Program-made: the position numbers and the translations under genes | DNA from: Pteria penguin | Taxonomy: Eukaryota > Mollusca > Bivalvia > Pterioida > Pteriidae | NCBI GenBank assembly: GCA_035048485.1 | Contig: CM068584.1 | Span: forward strand, 62,354,420 to 62,418,419 | Length of the DNA: 64,000 nucleotides | Reading direction: 5' to 3' | Notes under the pieces: model-generated | What the model was told of the DNA's origin: nothing | What the model saw: only the letters and a program-made list of their open reading frames with translations | Databases searched by the model: none | Part shown: one piece after another, positions 37,508 to 51,313 of the stretch | Layout of the letters: each line of letters starts with the position of its first letter | How positions within the stretch are numbered: position 1 is the stretch's first letter

Positions 37508-38507
37508 CAAAGCAAACACATAAACAAACAAAACAAAAACCAGACATCTCTTTTTTCATGAAAAGGGAGTCTTCAATTCCTTATTCGTTGGTAAATTCTG
37601 CAATTTTAAATTCATTTCAGAAACTCATTGTTAACTTTTCGGAACTAACATAAGACCGTAAAAATTGCTCTATAATACCTTATCTTCATGAACTCTGTTT
37701 AACTGAAATTGACGCATATATTTTTGTTCAAAGTACACAAACCGCGAATGTTGTGTACGTTATCAAATATCTTTAAAAAAGTTAGTATAAATGTGAAAGC
37801 ACCCTCCTGCTTAAATCTAACAAATCCAAGAAATAGAAGCACCCATGTGGATAGGATCTAGTTATCAGTAGGGTTGGATCGGAATAACAAAAAAAAAAAA
37901 AACACTCGTTTACCTAGACACTGTTAGGTGTATAACTAAAAGGTAAGTCATTCAGGGTAAAGTATTGGTTGGAACAATATACGCGTTACACCCTTATGGA
38001 AAATAACATCGAATACAGGATATAAGATATGTAACACAGTAGTACGTGCTAGAGAGAAGTAATAGAAAATAAGAAGAAATCCTAATTCAGTCATATTGAA
38101 ATGACAAAAAGGAATTTGATTTTTCTACCAGTAAAGTGCTGAGGATATTTCACACAAAAGGATCGTATCCTAATCTTTATGCAGTGGTCACACAAGCAGA
38201 TATGATAAAGACATAGATTGGATCACCGCAACTTAAGATGTAAGATATATGAATCCGTGAAATTTAGAAACAAATTAAGACTTCAACAAAATACAATTGT
38301 TATGAATCGAAATATTTATCACTTTGACGGAAATTGTGTAAAAAGAACTACGACTCTTCAATATCGACATTCAATTCATTGCACTTCTAAACATTGACAG
38401 TAATTATTCTGGTGGCATCTACAATGTCCTTGGTTGCAACCCGTCATAGAAAGACAATTCGGTTAAGGACTTGCAAACTATATGTAGGACATACTTGTTT
38501 TACTTAC

Positions 38508-38606
38508 AATGTTCTTGGCATTTACATCCGCTTTTGCATGGATAAGTATCTTTACCATATCAATTTGATCACATTTTGCTGCCTTGTGGAGTAGCGTGTT
38601 GTGGTC
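38508..38606 (-). CDS. ANK exon 4
   Basis: Encodes DHNTLLHKAAKCDQIDMVKI then LIHAKADVNAKNI. The acceptor AG is at 38607-38608 and the donor GTAAGTA begins at 38507. Unusual points are TLLH instead of TPLH, loss of the G in the inter-helix turn (KCDQ), and LIHAK instead of LIDAK. The proline loss should weaken the beta-turn, so this repeat may be relaxed. Confidence 0.84.
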
Positions 38607-39590
38607 CTACAATGCGAAAGGTATGAATAAGAAAAATACCACGACATTTTAATTTTCTCAATCTATAGACGCCAATCGGAGTTAAGTACTCGATTAAAAA
38701 AGAATAAATTATTTACAAACACAGTACGCTTCCATGCATACCAAGTGTTATTTGGCGTAACTGCTATCAATAATGCAGTAATATAATTGGATTACAGTTT
38801 ATCCATACTGTGAATGATAAATTAGTATTGAGTTTAACATTACAGATGCAAACACGGACTAAAATTTGGTAAATTAACTGAACATTTTTAATATTAACTT
38901 CACAGACTGGGTAAAAAAAGAATAATGATGTGTTTGTTTTCAGAAAGTTTTTATCAATGTACGTCAAGAAAAAAAAATTGCCAGATATACAGACATCCCT
39001 TTTTCATAAAAAGAATATACCCACAGTGTTGTTATTCACAGGTAATAGACATTATTTAACGACATTATTTTTCATACGAAATACATTGTTCATTCGATAC
39101 ATTCAGTGTCCCTTATGATGGAAGGCCATAATTATAATTAGAATTATATGGAATACAGGATATCAGACATCTGACACAGTTTTACGCGTTAGAGACTCGT
39201 AATAAAATAAGAAAAAAAAAAATCCTAATTTATGAAAATAATAATCGAAATAAGAAAAAGAAAGTTGATTTTCCTATTAGTAAAATGCTGATGATATTCA
39301 ACACAACAAAAGAAATGTATCGTACTTTCTAAACAATAGTCACACAAAGAGATATAATAAAGGCATAGAATATACCCTTTTATTGTGAGCACCAAAAGCG
39401 CAGTTTAGACATACATACATTTATAGAATTCCAGAACTTATCAAGATTACGACAAATCGTTAAATGCAATTGCTATCTGTCTATATATTTATTATTTTGA
39501 TGGAAATTGTGAAAAAGAACTAGAAAGTCAATTCAATTAAGGACTCACAAACTATGTATGAACTATGTATGGCATATTTATTTTACTGAC

Positions 39591-39689
39591 CGTGCTCTTG
39601 GCATTGACATCAGCCTTTGCATCGATAAGTATCTTTACTATATCAAAGTGAGCATTGTTTGTTGCCTTGTGGATTGGAGAATTGTAATC
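39591..39689 (-). CDS. ANK exon 3
   Basis: Encodes DYNSPIHKATNNAHFDIVKI then LIDAKADVNAKST. The acceptor is 'CTTGTAG' (AG at 39690-39691). The donor is GTCAGT rather than GTAAGT. The core is SPIHKAT instead of TPLHKAA. Flanking intron is shared with exon 4 ('gcttt/ccatgcataccaagtg', 'aagaaagtttttgtcaat'), so the two derive from a tandem unit duplication of about 1.08 kb. Confidence 0.85.
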
Positions 39690-40238
39690 CTACAAGAAAA
39701 GAGATATGAAAGAGAGAAAAAAAATCACGTCATTTTTATTTTAGAAATTCTACAGTTTTCTCAATCTATGGACGCCAAATAGAGTTAAGTAGAAAGCGTT
39801 TACCAGCACAGTACGCTTTCATGCATACCAAGTGTTATTTTGAGCAACTGTTATTAATAGTGCGGTACTATAATTGGAATACAGTTTATTCATACTGAGA
39901 ATGGTGAATTCGTATTAAGATTGACATTACAGTTGCAACTATGGACTTAAATTTGGTAAATTTACTTAAGAATTGAAATATTAACTACACAGTCTGGGTA
40001 AAAAAACCCGAGTACAGATGTATTTGTTTTAAGAAAGTTTTTGTCAATATACGTCAAGGAAAAAACAAAACTCCAGACATACTGACATCCCTTTTTCGTT
40101 AAAAACCCTCAGTGTTGTTTTTCAAGGGTAATAGACATTATATAGCGACATTAGTGTTCAGTTTGTTCTTTGTTACATTCAGTGTCCCTTATGATGGGAG
40201 ACCATAATAATTGTTTTAGTATACTCTACAGCTCTATG

Positions 40239-40346
<108 letters not shown>

Positions 40347-40909
40347 TGCGATATCAACACGGACCACACTTCCATTGCCTGTCTAAATCGAGCTTAGTTC
40401 ACCGGTTTGTAAGAATCCAATTTACAGTAAGAAGGGAAATTGTATTCATATTAGCATATCATCCATTCCTAATTCGTTGTGAAACCCTGTATATTTTCTG
40501 AATTTCATGAACAAGATAAAATTTCACTATATTATACAAACTTCAATAACTCTGGGTAACTGAAGTTGAGAGTAATATGCTTTTGTTCAAAGTAGAGCAC
40601 GCAAATCGCGTTGGTTACTCCAAACTGTTTTGGACATTATCAAACACCTGGACAGGACCCTCTCTTTAGAAGATAGCAAATCCAAGTGACAGAAGAATCC
40701 AGATGAATGGAATCTACTCATCAGTCCAATTGGATGGGAGTAACGAATGAACAATCCTTTACCTAGATAATACGTAGTGGATATAGAAAATCAGAAGGCA
40801 AATCATCCTAAATAAATAATAGGTTGAAAATACGTACGCGTCACGCCCTTACGGTAAATAATTCTTGTACCCCTAAGTGTTATATGCAATGTTTGCCATA
40901 GGGTTTTGC

Positions 40910-42138
40910 TACATATCAGTAGTCTGACCGAAAACTAAGACGGGTAATAAAAATAAGATTATTTTCCTCTTGAATTATCAAAAGTCATATGGTGATATGA
41001 AATATTTCTAGAAAGAAACACTTAATTTCTATCATGTTAGACATATATATTTTGTTTATCTCGATAATACATATCCAAATTTAGGAAAAATATATATTAC
41101 AAAAAATTTCTCTTACACATAATTGGAAGAAGAATGCTGTGTTGCGAATTTTCGACTACTTACCCTTTATCAAGTCCTAGCTATGTTTTATTTTTGTAAA
41201 ATATGATTAATCTTTTTTTTTTTAATTTGAAATTTGTATTTTCAGTTTAATGAAAAAAAAAAAAAAAAAAAATCCTGTATACTATTGAGTTCAAATTTTG
41301 TCAGCTGAAGCGCCGCCATGTTTGTTTACAATGCTATCTGTGCTACAAAGAAAAAAAAGCTTGGTAAGCATAATTAAAACGTTTGAGTGATTGTCAATAA
41401 TGACTAACAGTATCGCGAGATTAGACGAGATGTAGTATAACCGCAATATCGGGAGATTAGTAGAGAATATGAAGGATTTGTCTTAATTATTCAAATACAA
41501 TGACATATGAAAATGAGAAGAAATCCTCATTTAAAATGAATTATTACATGCGAATCGCTATCAAGCGAAATTGATAAACAAAAGCACTTGTACGAATCCG
41601 AAAACTTCCGAGTAAATACCATCTGGAGTTTTCTTCTAGCACAATTTATGACAATCTATGACGTGAAGTCAATTTGTGACATCAGAGATCGTGTTGTGCT
41701 ATGGTTTACTGGGCCCAAAAGAAAACGATCAAGAATTATCGGTTTCAACTGTGATAGAGCTGTAAATAGGTTTAACATATATTGGTAATTATATATTTTG
41801 AACTGCTATCTTCGGCCAGTTGTTCGAAACTTTAATCACTATATAAGCTAACTAGTGGATAAAATTAGAGAGACGATTATTTTAATTTGTAAGATTTCTG
41901 TATAGGTTTCCTCCTATGCTACAGATCACTACACATACTATGACGCAAAGCCTTCTTATTTCAAAAATATAGTTAGCTGAAATTAACCATTGGTTAGCCT
42001 AACCAGTAGCGAAATTTTCGAAAAACGGGTCCCTGATGCAATTTCATGTAAAATGTCAATCAGCAATAATTTAGTCTAAAACCATGTCAACTATTGGTCC
42101 ATCTGAGTGAAAAAAAATAACAAAAAAAAAAAAACAAA

Positions 42139-42176
<38 letters not shown>

Positions 42177-42775
42177 CTTATGCTGATGCAGTTCTTTTAC
42201 GGATGTTTGCCAAGTAAAAATATATGGGGGACGGCGAAGTGAACGCCGGAATGGAACTTTAGTGGATCCACCAAGAAATTTTCACTATACCGAAATTTTA
42301 GATGGATTAAGTGTACAGGAAATATTGAAATGAGGATAATTCAAACATGTATACAGTACACTCTGAGAGGGACGATGGGTTTTTATCCCAGGTAGGCTAA
42401 ATAATTTTCGTGAAGATAGATTAAATTTGGTCGAGTCATATTACCAAACATCAAGTCATTTTAAATATTTTCAGATATTTGAAGGATGGCATAACTATTT
42501 CCTTGATATCCTTAGACAAAAAATTTATTTTCATGACTTTTTTGTCGCTAATAAATATTTGTTAGAATTGCATTGTTATATATGCCATTAACAAAACATA
42601 TACTGATAAAACGTAAACTCAAAAAAAAAACAAAAACAAAAAACAAAAATACAAATATTGCAATACTTGCATAGCTCTTTATATTTCTAGTTCCTATAGT
42701 GCACTGTATAGTCTCTGGTATTCAGGGGAGGGGTGATTTTCATTTATCACTTTAGAAGGATATTTGGAGAAGTGA
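40910..42775. other. Exon-less unit flank and gene-free intron
   Basis: At 40910-41045 the donor-side intron blocks ('cagtagtctgaccgaaaact', 'gtgatatgaaatatttctag') are present but no exon follows, so the unit has lost its exon. The rest is AT-rich with an A-run at 41250-41271 and A/G-rich simple sequence at 42115-42175. Nothing coding was recognised. Confidence 0.5.
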
Positions 42776-42779
42776 TGAT

Positions 42780-43440
42780 AATATTTTATTCGTACGACCC
42801 CACGATCATCGCTTAGACCATAGGCCTTGTATTCGGTTCTTCTACAACCCAATACAGACTTTTACTTGAGGGTTGCACGCTGACTAACAGGGTGTTGGGG
42901 ACGCTATCACGGGCCTTGTCCAAACCTTTTCAGAGGAGACAAGGTCCTGATCCTCGTCCCCTTTCATCTTAAATCTCATACAGACGGACAGAGTACGATT
43001 TACTTAAGTTGATATCGCCTTACATATTTATGAAAGCAACATATAATTCTATAAACATTTCGTGTATACTAATTTTATGACCTCTCTTCTTAAGAAACCT
43101 GTTGATCCTTGCTCTCTATATGAAGGATTATAAATTTTCAAATGTTTGTCGTTTAACTGATGTTTCTTTACATATTTGTGAAACCAACATATAATTCTAT
43201 AAACATTTCGTGTATACTAATTTTTATGACCTTTCTTCTTAAGAAACCTGTTGATCCTTGCTCTCTATATGGAGGATTATAAATTTTCAAATGTTTGTCC
43301 TTTGATTGTGCTGCTTTTGCGGTGAATGGGAAGGTTGGCGCCCGTAAACCGGTTAACTACACCACTTGACGGACGTTTGCTACTTTAATTGACTGCTCTA
43401 GGCAATGTAATTATCATGTTTTGTGTGTATGTCCTTATTG
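42780..43440 (+). repeat. PLE 3'-type repeat with a 148-bp tandem duplication
   Basis: 'gaggagacaaggtcctgatc' and 'gcccgtaaaccggttaacta' are shared with 35570-35860, and the first also with 56390-56420. Within it, 43021-43168 is repeated at 43169 to about 43310 with few differences ('acataattctataaacattt'-type core and 'cctgttgatccttgctctct'), so a local tandem duplication happened after insertion. Confidence 0.65.
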
Positions 43441-43708
43441 ATTTGTTTCATACAGCTTTGTCAGATGTTTTCTCTGTTTAAAATTACTTCGAAAAGAGAC
43501 ATAGACTACATTCGGAGATTGGAAAGTATCCACTACTTCTGGAAACGTGTTGCACACCGTTTTGTTATGCAAATTATGATTAGCGGATATAATACTCTTT
43601 TCACACGATGACTTGACTTCTCTGATAGCCGAGTATTTAAGACGTTTGCCTGTATATCACCTAATTAACAAGGTTTAATTTGCACTAGCACCTTTGAATA
43701 TTTTTAAA

Positions 43709-43780
43709 GATCCGAAGAAGTCCTCCAAAGGGAAGTCAGGTATATGAAAAGTAAAGGAAGACAGACACTCTATGTTGCAA
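43709..43780 (+). repeat. Fragment of the 'tcctccaaagggaagtc' repeat
   Basis: Shared with 61625-61690 and 63803-63866. Here only the left arm of the 20-bp hairpin seen in those copies is present ('aaaggaagacagacactct'). Confidence 0.6.
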
Positions 43781-43799
43781 ACTTTCGGCCTCGCCAAAG

Positions 43800-45095
43800 A
43801 TACATAAGCTTTGAATGCGCTTTAAATGGTGTTAAATAATAAATTGCTACTATGTTTTCTCCTAGTGAGACAACATGTCTTTAGCTCATTGATTACTGAA
43901 ATTTTTTCAAATCGAGAAAAATGAAATTTATCTTCAGAAAAATATATAAAAAAAAAATACCAAATATAAGGATATCTATTTTTCAAAACCGGAAGTAGCA
44001 ACTCGTATGAAATTAAAGAGTATAAAAGTCCAGGTACATACTACATATCATACGGAGGGTTTGACTTATAGTCCAGGAAAACTATGCCAAATTTTAATTG
44101 AACCTCAAACAAATTACAACAAAATTTTTTTTGCCACCATGTATTTCTTTGAAGTTGCCAGAACAACAGAAAATAAGTAGGCAGCGATCCCCCCCCCCCC
44201 CCCCAGGGGGAAATGTGCCTAATTTGCATATTTCAAAATGGCCGCCAAAATAACTATTAAGTGTTATTATACCATTTTGCCTGGTGTTATGTGGCACTGA
44301 CACTTTCTACACAGTGTTTCTTCACATTTATGTATAAATACAATGCTACATTATATTTTCTTCGTCTGTATGTAAGGACATTCACGGCGGGTGTTGTTAG
44401 ACAAACAGGGGACGCTCACTCATCCCGGGCACCTGGTCTTACCTCTAAATTTTAAGGGGTCTCTGAATGTCCAATTTGGTACATTGGTGTTAGTGCCGTA
44501 GTCATATGACACCAGTTACTTTCGTATTGTATAATTAAAAAAGCAAATATCAATCATCTACATACCATATAAGCATGAGACTGTGCTAAGTTATTGAAAT
44601 ATACGGTGTTGTTTTAACACCTACAATTTGTGTGTACAAGGTCAATGTTTGCGACTCCGTTCATAAACAAAATATCGCCGATGAACTCGTTTTACTAGGT
44701 GTGTAGTGCAATGTTTACAACAAGCTGATCAATAAAAACAAACACACCGTTTTATTGAATATCTATGACGCTGCAAACAAAATATTGTCGAGTGAATTAC
44801 GATAAGTCAGTACATAATGTTGTGACAATGACGCTGTCGAGTGTCTGTTTGTATACCCCACGCCGTGGAAATGGCGTGTTATTATGGGAGGTTATTTCCT
44901 ATCAAAATAACAGTGACCAAGGACTTCAAGCGTCAGATCATATTGTAATAACTTTAAAATTGTTTTATTTGAGACTTATTCTTTAGTCGATTCCTTAGAA
45001 CATTGCGATGGCTATATCGTCTCTAAGAACAATATGGCGGACGGCCGTTGTGTACATCCGGGTTCCTCAGACATGTAGCTTATGCCAGTATCTTG
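43800..45095. repeat. Duplicated segment, copy 2, with insertion
   Basis: Partner of 28680-29480. Between the shared left part (ending about 44045) and right part (starting about 44535) is inserted sequence that includes a C-run at 44190-44204 and a PLE-associated 3' repeat (44280-44530) of the kind also seen at 17600-18000. Confidence 0.7.
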
Positions 45096-45300
45096 CTAAG
45101 TCTAAGTCAAGAACCGAGCACTTCATCCACTAGGGTTAATTGCAAAGGAAAGGAACAACATTATTTCTGTTCGTTTTGGGGAAATTATCTTCAAACTCCT
45201 TAGTACTATAGAAATTGCGCCAGCGTGTGACAGTGGTGATATGGAACATCATAAAAACAATCTAAATTTGTATTTTGTAAGACATACTGATTTGACTTAC

Positions 45301-45378
45301 CGAACCTATGGCATTGACTTCAGCCATAGAATAGATAGGTATCTTGACTATATCAATGTGATTGTTGCGTGGAGTATC
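45301..45378 (-). pseudogene. Decayed ANK exon with in-frame stop and deletion
   Basis: Reads DTPRNNHIDIVKIPIYSMAE then VNAIGS before an intact GTAAGTC donor beginning at 45300. Five codons for the LHxAA helix are missing. The usual acceptor is gone: the codon that is CAG in related exons is TAG here, which either stops translation or serves as a cryptic acceptor giving a 78-bp in-frame exon. Such a repeat would lack the first helix, so it is probably non-functional. Confidence 0.72.
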
Positions 45379-47285
45379 CTAATAATTTTGATTTTACAAC
45401 TTTCACAATCTATTGATGCCAAAAAGACTTAAATACCCGATTTAAGAAAGAAGGCGTTGCCGTTTACATAACTTCAAAGTTGAGAAGTAATACAAATAAA
45501 CAGGAGTAATATTATGGATATATGTGATATCAAAAATATATCAACAAGGGCAAATTATGCTTTGACAATGTGGGTAAACAGCAATGTATATAAACTTCAA
45601 GAACTTTGTTTAAATGAAATTGAGAGAGATATGCTTTCGGCCAAAGTAAAGCCCCACAAATTGTTTCGGTTTTTCGAAAACCTTGAACACATTACCAATC
45701 AGATTTAAAGAGTTTATATAAATCTGAAAAGCCTTTATCATTGAAATATAGAAATCTAAGTGATAGAGGTATCCAGATGTATGGGGTCTAATCATCAGCC
45801 CAATCGTTTGCTCAGATGTTGAGTAACAAAACTAGTGAATAAGAAATCATTCGGGGCAACTTTTAGATTTGAACTAAATCCTACTGGAAAATTATATCCA
45901 AGAAAAGGTAGACGAGATTTGATACATTTGGATTAGAAAAGACGCTGCATACATGCACGTAATAGAAGAAAAAAATCGATAAAAAAATAAAAATAAAACA
46001 ACGTAAGCAACATGGTAATAAGCTAAGAAAGAAAACAGTTGAGTTGCTGGCACCATGGAGCTATACAATAAAAAAGGGAAGAAAGAAAAAAAACCCAAAC
46101 CAACAAACAAACAAACCTTCATCTCCGAGGTACTTTTATATTTAATTGTTATTTACTTGTGGAATTATGGTTTTGATGTAAGAAGAACTAGGCGTCCTCG
46201 AATTCAAAAGCAAAATCGGACAATATTATGCACTTTTGAAATTTGATACTAACCATTAGGTGACACTGACCATTTACTTGAAAGATTTCGGATAGAGTAT
46301 GACAAAGAGACGCACTGCCTACACCACATGTCCAAAAGATTATTCAGCAGCCTAATCCCGCACGGAAAAATATCAATGTATTGCCATGTATTTCTGCTTT
46401 TGAACTACTTATTGTTGATCTTACCAGTGGGATATTTTTCAATAGTTTCTGCCCTTTATCAATAGGTCTCTCGATCCCATTTGCCATTACGGTACTTAAA
46501 AACTGTTATCTAGATAGTCAAAAGACATGATCACAATGTTGAAAACAATAGTTATCACAATGGTTAAGTTATTCATTCAGCAATTAACAATGTAGCAACG
46601 TATGACAAATTTATTAGATAATAAATATCAGGCACACAAACTACCTTCAAAACTTAGTTTCTGCAAATATTAGTATCAGCACCTAGCTCTACTTCTTATC
46701 CTTCTCAGTTCGACTTTTAGTGGAAATGGCAATTACCATTGAAAATTTGATTAAAGTTTTAATACGTATCGGACGATATTCCGCTGGTACAAGTTACAAC
46801 TCGATGGGACTAATCAGAGACATATCTGTCTGGAATAATTTGATTTTAATAGAATTTCGTTTGCTTAAGATGTTGTAATGTTACTTAAGCATACGATGGC
46901 GAATAGTCTGTAATTCATTCATAATCGGAGCAAAGAGTATAAAACCACATCACTTAAAGATACAACTGAGAAAGTATCGCAATTAGGTGGTAAACAAAAG
47001 TCCTTGACTGATGAATGGAATGTGAGTATTATAATGGTGGAGTATTCAAGTGATATTAGATGGCCGCGTCTGTGTATAGCGGAATGGTCCATAATACAAA
47101 ATATCTGCCACTGTGTTATGCTACAAGGCAGTAGTCTGACTGAAAACTATATAAATATATATAATATAAATGTAATAGACATGTGATCTTTTTCTTTTTG
47201 TAGACAATAATTCAACTGGTGATATGAAACTTTTAAAAAACAATTTGTGTTTTGTAGTAATACTTTTTTTCAATATTTGACTTAC

Positions 47286-47384
47286 CGATTCATTGCCATT
47301 AACATTAGCCTTAGCATCGATAAGTATTTTCACAGTTTCAATGTGACCATTTGATGCTGCCATGTGGAGTGGAGTGTCCTGAAA
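47286..47384 (-). CDS. ANK exon 2
   Basis: Encodes FQDTPLHMAASNGHIETVKI then LIDAKANVNGNES. The acceptor is 'CTTTACAG' (AG at 47385-47386) and the donor GTAAGTC begins at 47285. 'GHIETVKIL' is the best match to the general ANK consensus second helix in this array. Confidence 0.88.
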
Positions 47385-48060
47385 CTGTAAAGCGAAAAGT
47401 ACTCCTTATACGAGTGCTGTATAGTAATAAATTAGTGTTTATTTTACTTTTAGTGGTACAGACATATCAGGCATTGGGATGCCTAGAAACTATAATGAAT
47501 ATAATTGGGTCAATTCTTCGCCAGTATCAAAACTACCATTACTAGGCGCGATAGGTTTTTAATAGTGGTAGTGTAATCAGAGTGAATAATAAACCCTACA
47601 TTTTTATAAATCATCTTAAATATACAAGATACCTTTAGTAGTACAAAGAAACAAGTTACATAATTAAATGTCATATAATGGCATTACCTATTACCATTTG
47701 CGATAATGAAATGTAAGAAGTACGTCCTTTATTTTACAAACTTTTAAAACATCTATAAAGCAAGAAAAATTACTTGTGGCTTACGATAATATGTCACTAT
47801 CATAATAATATAAAAGTTTAGTTTTTATTTATATATGTATTTAGATAAATACCAGATCTCAATGATTCATTACTGAACAAATAAAAAAAGGAAAAAGTAT
47901 ATAAATTGAATAGAACAGAATTTACATGCTTATTGAACAAGGTTTTCCATACACATATGATATAAAACTTAATGGCGGAATACTATTTATCTATTAACTT
48001 CAAAAGGCGTTAAATTAGATAAAAAAAATAAACTGAACAAGGAATTGAGTTTCTTATATA

Positions 48061-48561
48061 CAGATGGGTGCAGTCCTAACATAACATACACGTTAACGCG
48101 AAAAGCGGTCACGAGGACTGCTCTAGCACACGTGCTACGTCTGCTCGACCGGAAGCGCGTCCGCTCCTCGCGTTAACGCGGTAGGGAATTCGCGTTAACG
48201 CGATTTATTCCCGCGTGCGCTTGGTCCAGTCGCATGTCTTTATTTGTGATTCTCTATGTAGTGGTACATGTACAGATGAAAAAAATAAATGGATCTAATT
48301 ATATGACCGCGAATGTCGCCATAAAACGTGTATTAAATGTAATGTTAAAATGACACCCTGCATTAAGGATTTCATATTAATATAACAAAGGAAATTATTA
48401 CTAATCTATTTATGTATTAACAGATATTTCTTATTTATGTATTTATTATTATTATTTTTAATTAAGCTATTTTCTATAGCCTAATATATGAATATATTAA
48501 TTATCATCATTGTTATTATCTTTATTTTTTTTCATTTTTATTATTATTAGTATTATTATTA

Positions 48562-48613
<52 letters not shown>

Positions 48614-49058
48614 TATTATTATCATCCTAAAATAAGAATACATTTCATTAAAGTCAATGTTCGGAAATTGCGTTCAATATTTTTAAAATTCAACCCTTGA
48701 CTCAGAAGGGTTTTATTGAATTCTAAATATTTTACTTACACATTAATATGTTTTTAAATTTAAATATACAATGTATATATTGATTCTCCTTCAAATTCTT
48801 CTGTATAATCATATATATAATCTGTATAATACAAGTTTTAATTGTAAGCAAGTGAACGTGGCTGTCAAGTATGTTCACGCTGCAGTTAAGCGCGTTAACG
48901 CGGCAGTCAAGCGCGTTCACGCGGTCTAGAAATTAAGTTCACGTGGAAATCTGCGTTAACGCAAACGCGTGTGCTCAGCAGTCCTGAGCGCACGAGGAAA
49001 GCAAACGTCACGTTAACGCGACGTTAACATAATGTTATGTTAGGACTGCACCTCACTG
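48061..49058. mobile_element. 1-kb TIR element with CGCGTTAACGCG arms, copy 1
   Basis: The ends are inverted: GTGCAGTCCTAACATAACAT at 48069-48088 is exactly complementary to 49032-49051, with outer ends CAGATGG and (inverted) CAGTGAG. TA dinucleotides flank both ends (48059-48060, 49059-49060), consistent with a TA target duplication. Both arms of about 180 bp are GC-rich and carry repeated variants of the palindrome CGCGTTAACGCG (for example near 48168, 48191, 48890). The centre is AT-rich with (ATT)n at 48538-48626. No transposase is encoded, so it is non-autonomous. The TA target recalls Tc1/mariner-type elements, but family membership is not shown. Confidence 0.88.
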
Positions 49059-49309
49059 TATATGAATTAAGTAAAAGTGGGCATTACAGATTAGTAAATA
49101 AAATCAACAGTTTGGAAAACAAATACAATAAACAAAGTACGATGCTTTAGTGTAGAATAAAACACAAACAAAAAAAAAAAATCCAAAAAGAATAAACAAA
49201 TCAAAGCGGAAGCCGATCAATAGATCTGTTTTCATAAATTCATTATGTGTTTGTTTGTTCGGCAATTCTTTTTAAAAACTTAATATAAACTTATGTGGCA
49301 TGTGGAGGA

Positions 49310-49560
49310 CCCTTTTAATATCTGATCCACTGCAAAAAATCCCCCAAGTTTCCGTAAATCCGAAAACCTACTGAGAACTTGCGGAAATTGGAACATCAAG
49401 TTTCCGGAAGGTTTCTGCATGTGACATTTCCACAGGTTTCAGTTTTGCGGAAACTTATAGTAAAAGTTTATACACGTTTCCGCATGACCTAAACTTTTCA
49501 TAAAAGTTTCCTCAAGGCAAAATCTTAATTGAAACTTATATTAAAAACTTAAAAACCCGA
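49310..49560. repeat. Repeated AAGTTTCC / GGAAACTT motif region
   Basis: 'aagtttcc' or its complement 'ggaaactt' occurs repeatedly in both orientations (near 49343, 49408, 49456, 49505). It looks like a fragment of a dispersed element with internal short repeats. No coding content. Confidence 0.45.
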
Positions 49561-50464
49561 ATTCTACAGAAATTTATGTCAAGATTCAGCTTTTTCAATC
49601 AGTTTAATAGAATGCGTATCATCTTTTTAAAAAAGTTGAGAGGACACTGCAACATCAAATTTCCGGACGGATTTAACTTTTTTTTAGATCAGTTCAAAGA
49701 TATGTGTATGGTCTTTTTACAAATGGCTGAGAAAAGTGAAATGTCATACTGCCAATTCTTTGTTTAAGTATAAGTGCATAAAGCTGATAGATACATTAAT
49801 TCTTTCTAAGCCCAATAGTCTACATAATGTAATATGATTTTTGTAGTTTAAATTAAATACGATATGATAATCTACTTTACTAGCTGTAGAATGACTCACA
49901 AGGTGTTATATCCTATGATACTTTGATAATATCATATACCCTGAAAATTGTTATCTCACTTTCATGTAAATGCTCTGTATTTTGCATTACCTAATCGCTT
50001 TTAAATCACATTCAGAATGTATTCTACTCTCTAAATAAATAAATAAACCAATTTCTCATTACAAAGAAAATGGTTTAAATGAACTTTTCTTGCAAATTAA
50101 TGAAATGAAACATATATATGATCATAATAAATAAGGGAAATCAATACATGTTGCTAGAAAGTTGAAAATATATGATTCTAATAGACAAGTTCTTCATTAA
50201 ATATCTTGACGTTTCCTAATTAGACTTTAGAGAGGATATATTAAATCTATTTCAAAGCTTTATCTTTGTTTTATTATATTAGTGTATGATATTGTATTAA
50301 CCAAATTAGATGAACAATTTAATTGTAATATCAATAAAAATAACAAAAAATTTAAACAAAACATAATATTGACTACAAAGATCATTCATGTAACTAGATT
50401 TACTATCAAACAAATTTTCTCATATATATAGTCAGAATAACGTGCATATTATTATTTCACTAGT

Positions 50465-50650
50465 GTTTAATTGATTGATTGATTGATTGATTAATTGATT
50501 TGTATTTGACGTCACACCACGAATATTTCACGTACATGGTGACGGCATCTGCCTGATGCAGGGCATACCAATTTTGACCTTTGCAACAGACGAACCCGAA
50601 GCAGTAAGAGATCTTTAACGTGTCATGCATACCAAAACCTGTATTTAAAG
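50465..50650 (-). mobile_element. 5'-truncated SINE
   Basis: The tail of 'attgattg' repeats and the body ('gacgtcacaccacgaatatt', 'gatggc/ggcatctgcctgatg') match the 21217 family. The sequence stops before the tRNA head, the usual outcome of incomplete reverse transcription. Confidence 0.75.
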
Positions 50651-51313
50651 GTAATGTCGTAAGATCTGTACATCCAAATTCTTAATCTATTCATCAATTA
50701 GTTTACAATCTATTGATTAAATTCATTAGTGATCCAGATTTGATAAGAAGCCCGTTTCATCAAACGGCGTAACTCCTGACGTAGGCTTAGTTTAACGTAA
50801 ATACCCGACTAGACTAAATTTCTAACTAATTTGTACTTCATCAAATGGCGTAACTCGTAGATTAAGTCGAATGTTTATGTCAACCTCCTACCTCTACTAA
50901 GTGTTGGCGTAAACCAGTGAATCGACATCTAGCCTTCTTTAATGTTTCCATGTAGTAAATAGTACAATATACTATCCACATTTAACCAGAAACATAGTTT
51001 GTCTTACGTAAATTTGCTCATTTTATTTTAGGGGGACTCGAGGAGGGTGCTAGTCGTCTCGAATATTAAATACATTATTATACTAGATTGACAGAAAGGG
51101 GAGGGAGGATTCTCTTTTTCTATTTTGTCAAAATTCGTGATCCGCCTGAATCTATAGATCTATGTAGACACATATTCACAAGTTTATCGGTTAATTTCTC
51201 TCATTTGATGGCGTATTTTCAAGTATTCTTTGGTTCACTTTTCGGTCATTTTAGTTTTAACACTGCTTTTCGTATTTTTATATATTTTGAGAATTCCAAT
51301 CATTCGGCCACGA

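Noticed and set aside
37327..37653. Open frames with glycine or proline/lysine runs
   Set aside because: Products of the C26/A15 homopolymer overlapping a decayed ANK exon.
48061..49058. CRISPR-like or origin-like repeat array suggested by repeated palindromes
   Set aside because: Repeats are not regularly spaced, there are no spacers of constant size, and the inverted ends with TA flanks and a second copy at 57.3 kb fit a transposable element.
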